Notes under the pieces: generated by a model
What the model was told of the DNA's origin: nothing
Database searches by the model: none
Seen by the model: the letters and a program-made list of their open reading frames with translations, nothing else
Program-made: the position numbers and the translations under genes
Source of the DNA: Vicia villosa
Lineage: Eukaryota > Streptophyta > Magnoliopsida > Fabales > Fabaceae
Assembly (NCBI RefSeq): GCF_029867415.1
Contig: NC_081183.1
Span: forward strand, 32,038,980-32,102,979
Direction of reading: 5' to 3'
Length of the DNA: 64,000 nt
Shown: positions 62,611 to 64,000 of the stretch, one piece after another
How positions within the stretch are numbered: the first letter of the stretch is position 1
Layout of the letters: the number at the start of each line of letters is the position of its first letter

Positions 62611-64000
62611 ATGGATAAAGAAGGAGGATACAACAACATACCACCTTTGTTGGATGGTTCTAATTATGAGTGGTGGAAAGTCAGAATGGTTGCTTTTCTG
62701 AAATCCATGGACAACAAGGCTTGGAAGGCTGTTTTAAAAGGATGAGAGCATCTTGTTGATAAAAAAGAAGGGAATGTATCCTTAAAATCTGAAGAAGATT
62801 GTTCTGATGAGGATAATAAATCAACTCTTGGAAACTCCAAGGCTCTGAATGCTATATGCCACGGAGTAGACAAGAATGTTTTTAGGTTGATCAACACTTG
62901 TACTGTAGCCAAGGATGCTTAGGAAATCCTCAGAACAACTTATGAAGGCACATCCAAATTAAATATGTCTAGACTTCAGCTTCTCACTTCCAAATTTAAA
63001 AATCTCAAGATGAATGATGATGAGACTATCCTGCAATATCATATGAATATTCTTGAAATTGCAAATGGTTTTAGTGACTTGGGAGATAGGATGTCAGAAG
63101 AAAAACTTGTTAGAAAAAATCTTAGGTCTCTACCTAGGAAATTTGACATGAAGGTGTCGGCCATTGAAAAAGCTTTTGACATCAGCACCATGAGGGTTGA
63201 TGAACTTATTGGCTCACTTCAAACTTTGAATTGGCTATAAGTGAATAGTCTGAGAATAAGAACAAAATCTTAACTTTTGTGTCTAATACTAAAGATGAAA
63301 TAAGTCAAATTGATCTGGATACTGAGGAAGGACTGTCCAATATCAATGTGTTACGTTACTTGGGAAGCAATTCCATAGAATTCTGAAAAGAATGGATAGA
63401 AGAGGAAGACTACATGTTAATAACATCTCATCTGACATCAAGAATAATAATGATTATCAAAATAAATTCACACCTGAAGAGAAGTCTAGTCAAAGCAAAG
63501 GCTTTCAATGCTATAAGTGTGAAGAATTTGGTCACATTAGACCAAAATGTCCAACTTATCTCAAGAAGGAAAAAATGGCTTTACTGCATCTTGGTCTAAT
63601 GATGATGAGTCATAATATGAGTCCTCAAATGATTCTTCTAAACTGGTAATGGCTCTTTCTGAAATATTGGCGGATGAAGTAGAATCGTGTGATAAGAATG
63701 ACCTCTATAAAAACCCGGATGTGTCCTACAAGGATACTGTGACATGTGTGAACAAAGTCTCAAGACAGAAGAAGAATAGAGAAATATTATCACAAATTTG
63801 GAGAATGAAAAGAAGAAACTTCCATGTAGTGTTTCTCATTTTCAAAGAGAGGTAAGTTTCCTAAATTTCAATCTAGACAACTTGACAAACAATTTAAGAA
63901 GTATGAACAATGGAACTGGAATAATAAAAGAGGCTGAAGTTACAAAAGTCAAATATCATTCTAATATTCAAGAAAAGAAAAATCCTATAGAAAAGTTTCT
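62611..64000 (+). pseudogene. Copia-D gag, broken and running off the window
   Basis: The ATG at 62611 opens a copia Gag (PPLLDGSNYEWWKVRMVAFL). In-frame stops at about 62743 and 62920 stand where family members have Trp, so both look like G-to-A changes. The frame then reads through the Gag core (62965-63240) and shifts near 63230 and again near 63380. A CX2CX4HX4C zinc knuckle lies near 63510-63551 (CYKCEEFGHIRPKCP), with another shift after it. Protease and later domains would lie beyond the window. Confidence 0.75.

Overview
The window is nuclear DNA of a plant, almost certainly a legume and most likely of the Fabeae (pea, vetch, lentil, grass-pea group). The evidence is dense nesting of LTR retrotransposons, including Ogre/Tat-type Ty3/gypsy gag with the usual LTR start TGTCATACCCC, SIRE-like and other Ty1/copia elements, plant SKP1 and phytepsin-type genes with plant splice sites, and AT-rich spacers. 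Nothing bacterial is present. The species call is inference.

Bases 1-44377 are a nest about four levels deep. A minus-strand Ogre-like LTR fragment (43258-44377) was entered by a Ty1/copia element (Copia-B, 3' end 41033-43257). Copia-B was entered by an Ogre-like element H (5' LTR 1-2484, already open at the window start; 3' LTR 37928-41032). H in turn carries two insertions. One is a SIRE-like copia (Copia-A, 3714-11156, target duplication GACAC). The other is a 23.0-kb composite (11874-34884, target duplication CATTG) arranged LTR-internal-LTR-internal-LTR with an exact 9563-bp period. The composite codes only for an intact 456-aa Ogre/Tat-type Gag, present twice and identical. It has no protease, RT, RNase H or integrase, so it is a non-autonomous gag-only (TR-GAG-like) element that expanded by recombination after one insertion.

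Bases 44378-52500 are low-density sequence: a 1.2-kb satellite with an 85-bp unit, a copia gag scrap, an (AT)50 microsatellite, an intronless SKP1-like gene broken by a 4-bp GATC duplication (48988-49471), a 50-bp tandem repeat, and the decayed 5' end of a minus-strand gypsy element (PBS, gag, protease).

Bases 52971-56221 (minus strand) hold the one apparently functional host gene: a 13-exon, 499-codon phytepsin-type aspartic proteinase. It has both catalytic triads, a plant-specific saposin-like insert and a plausible 5'-leader intron. Five of its twelve introns each carry a copy of one GTGTC-rich, MITE-like repeat.

Bases 56571-64000 hold a badly decayed copia (Copia-C) that contains a pseudogene resembling the plant 'putative transposon protein' family. 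Its 3' LTR is cut by another copia (Copia-D, LTR 61503-62542, gag pseudogene running off the window).

The most unusual material is non-coding structure inside the Ogre-like elements: a 47-bp 3' minisatellite with base-compensated hairpins, a twin hairpin in the leader, tRNA-like A/B-box motifs in the LTRs, and a possible splice that would place the gag ATG four bases after an acceptor. The SIRE-like LTR adds paired GGTCGACC palindromes exactly two helical turns apart.
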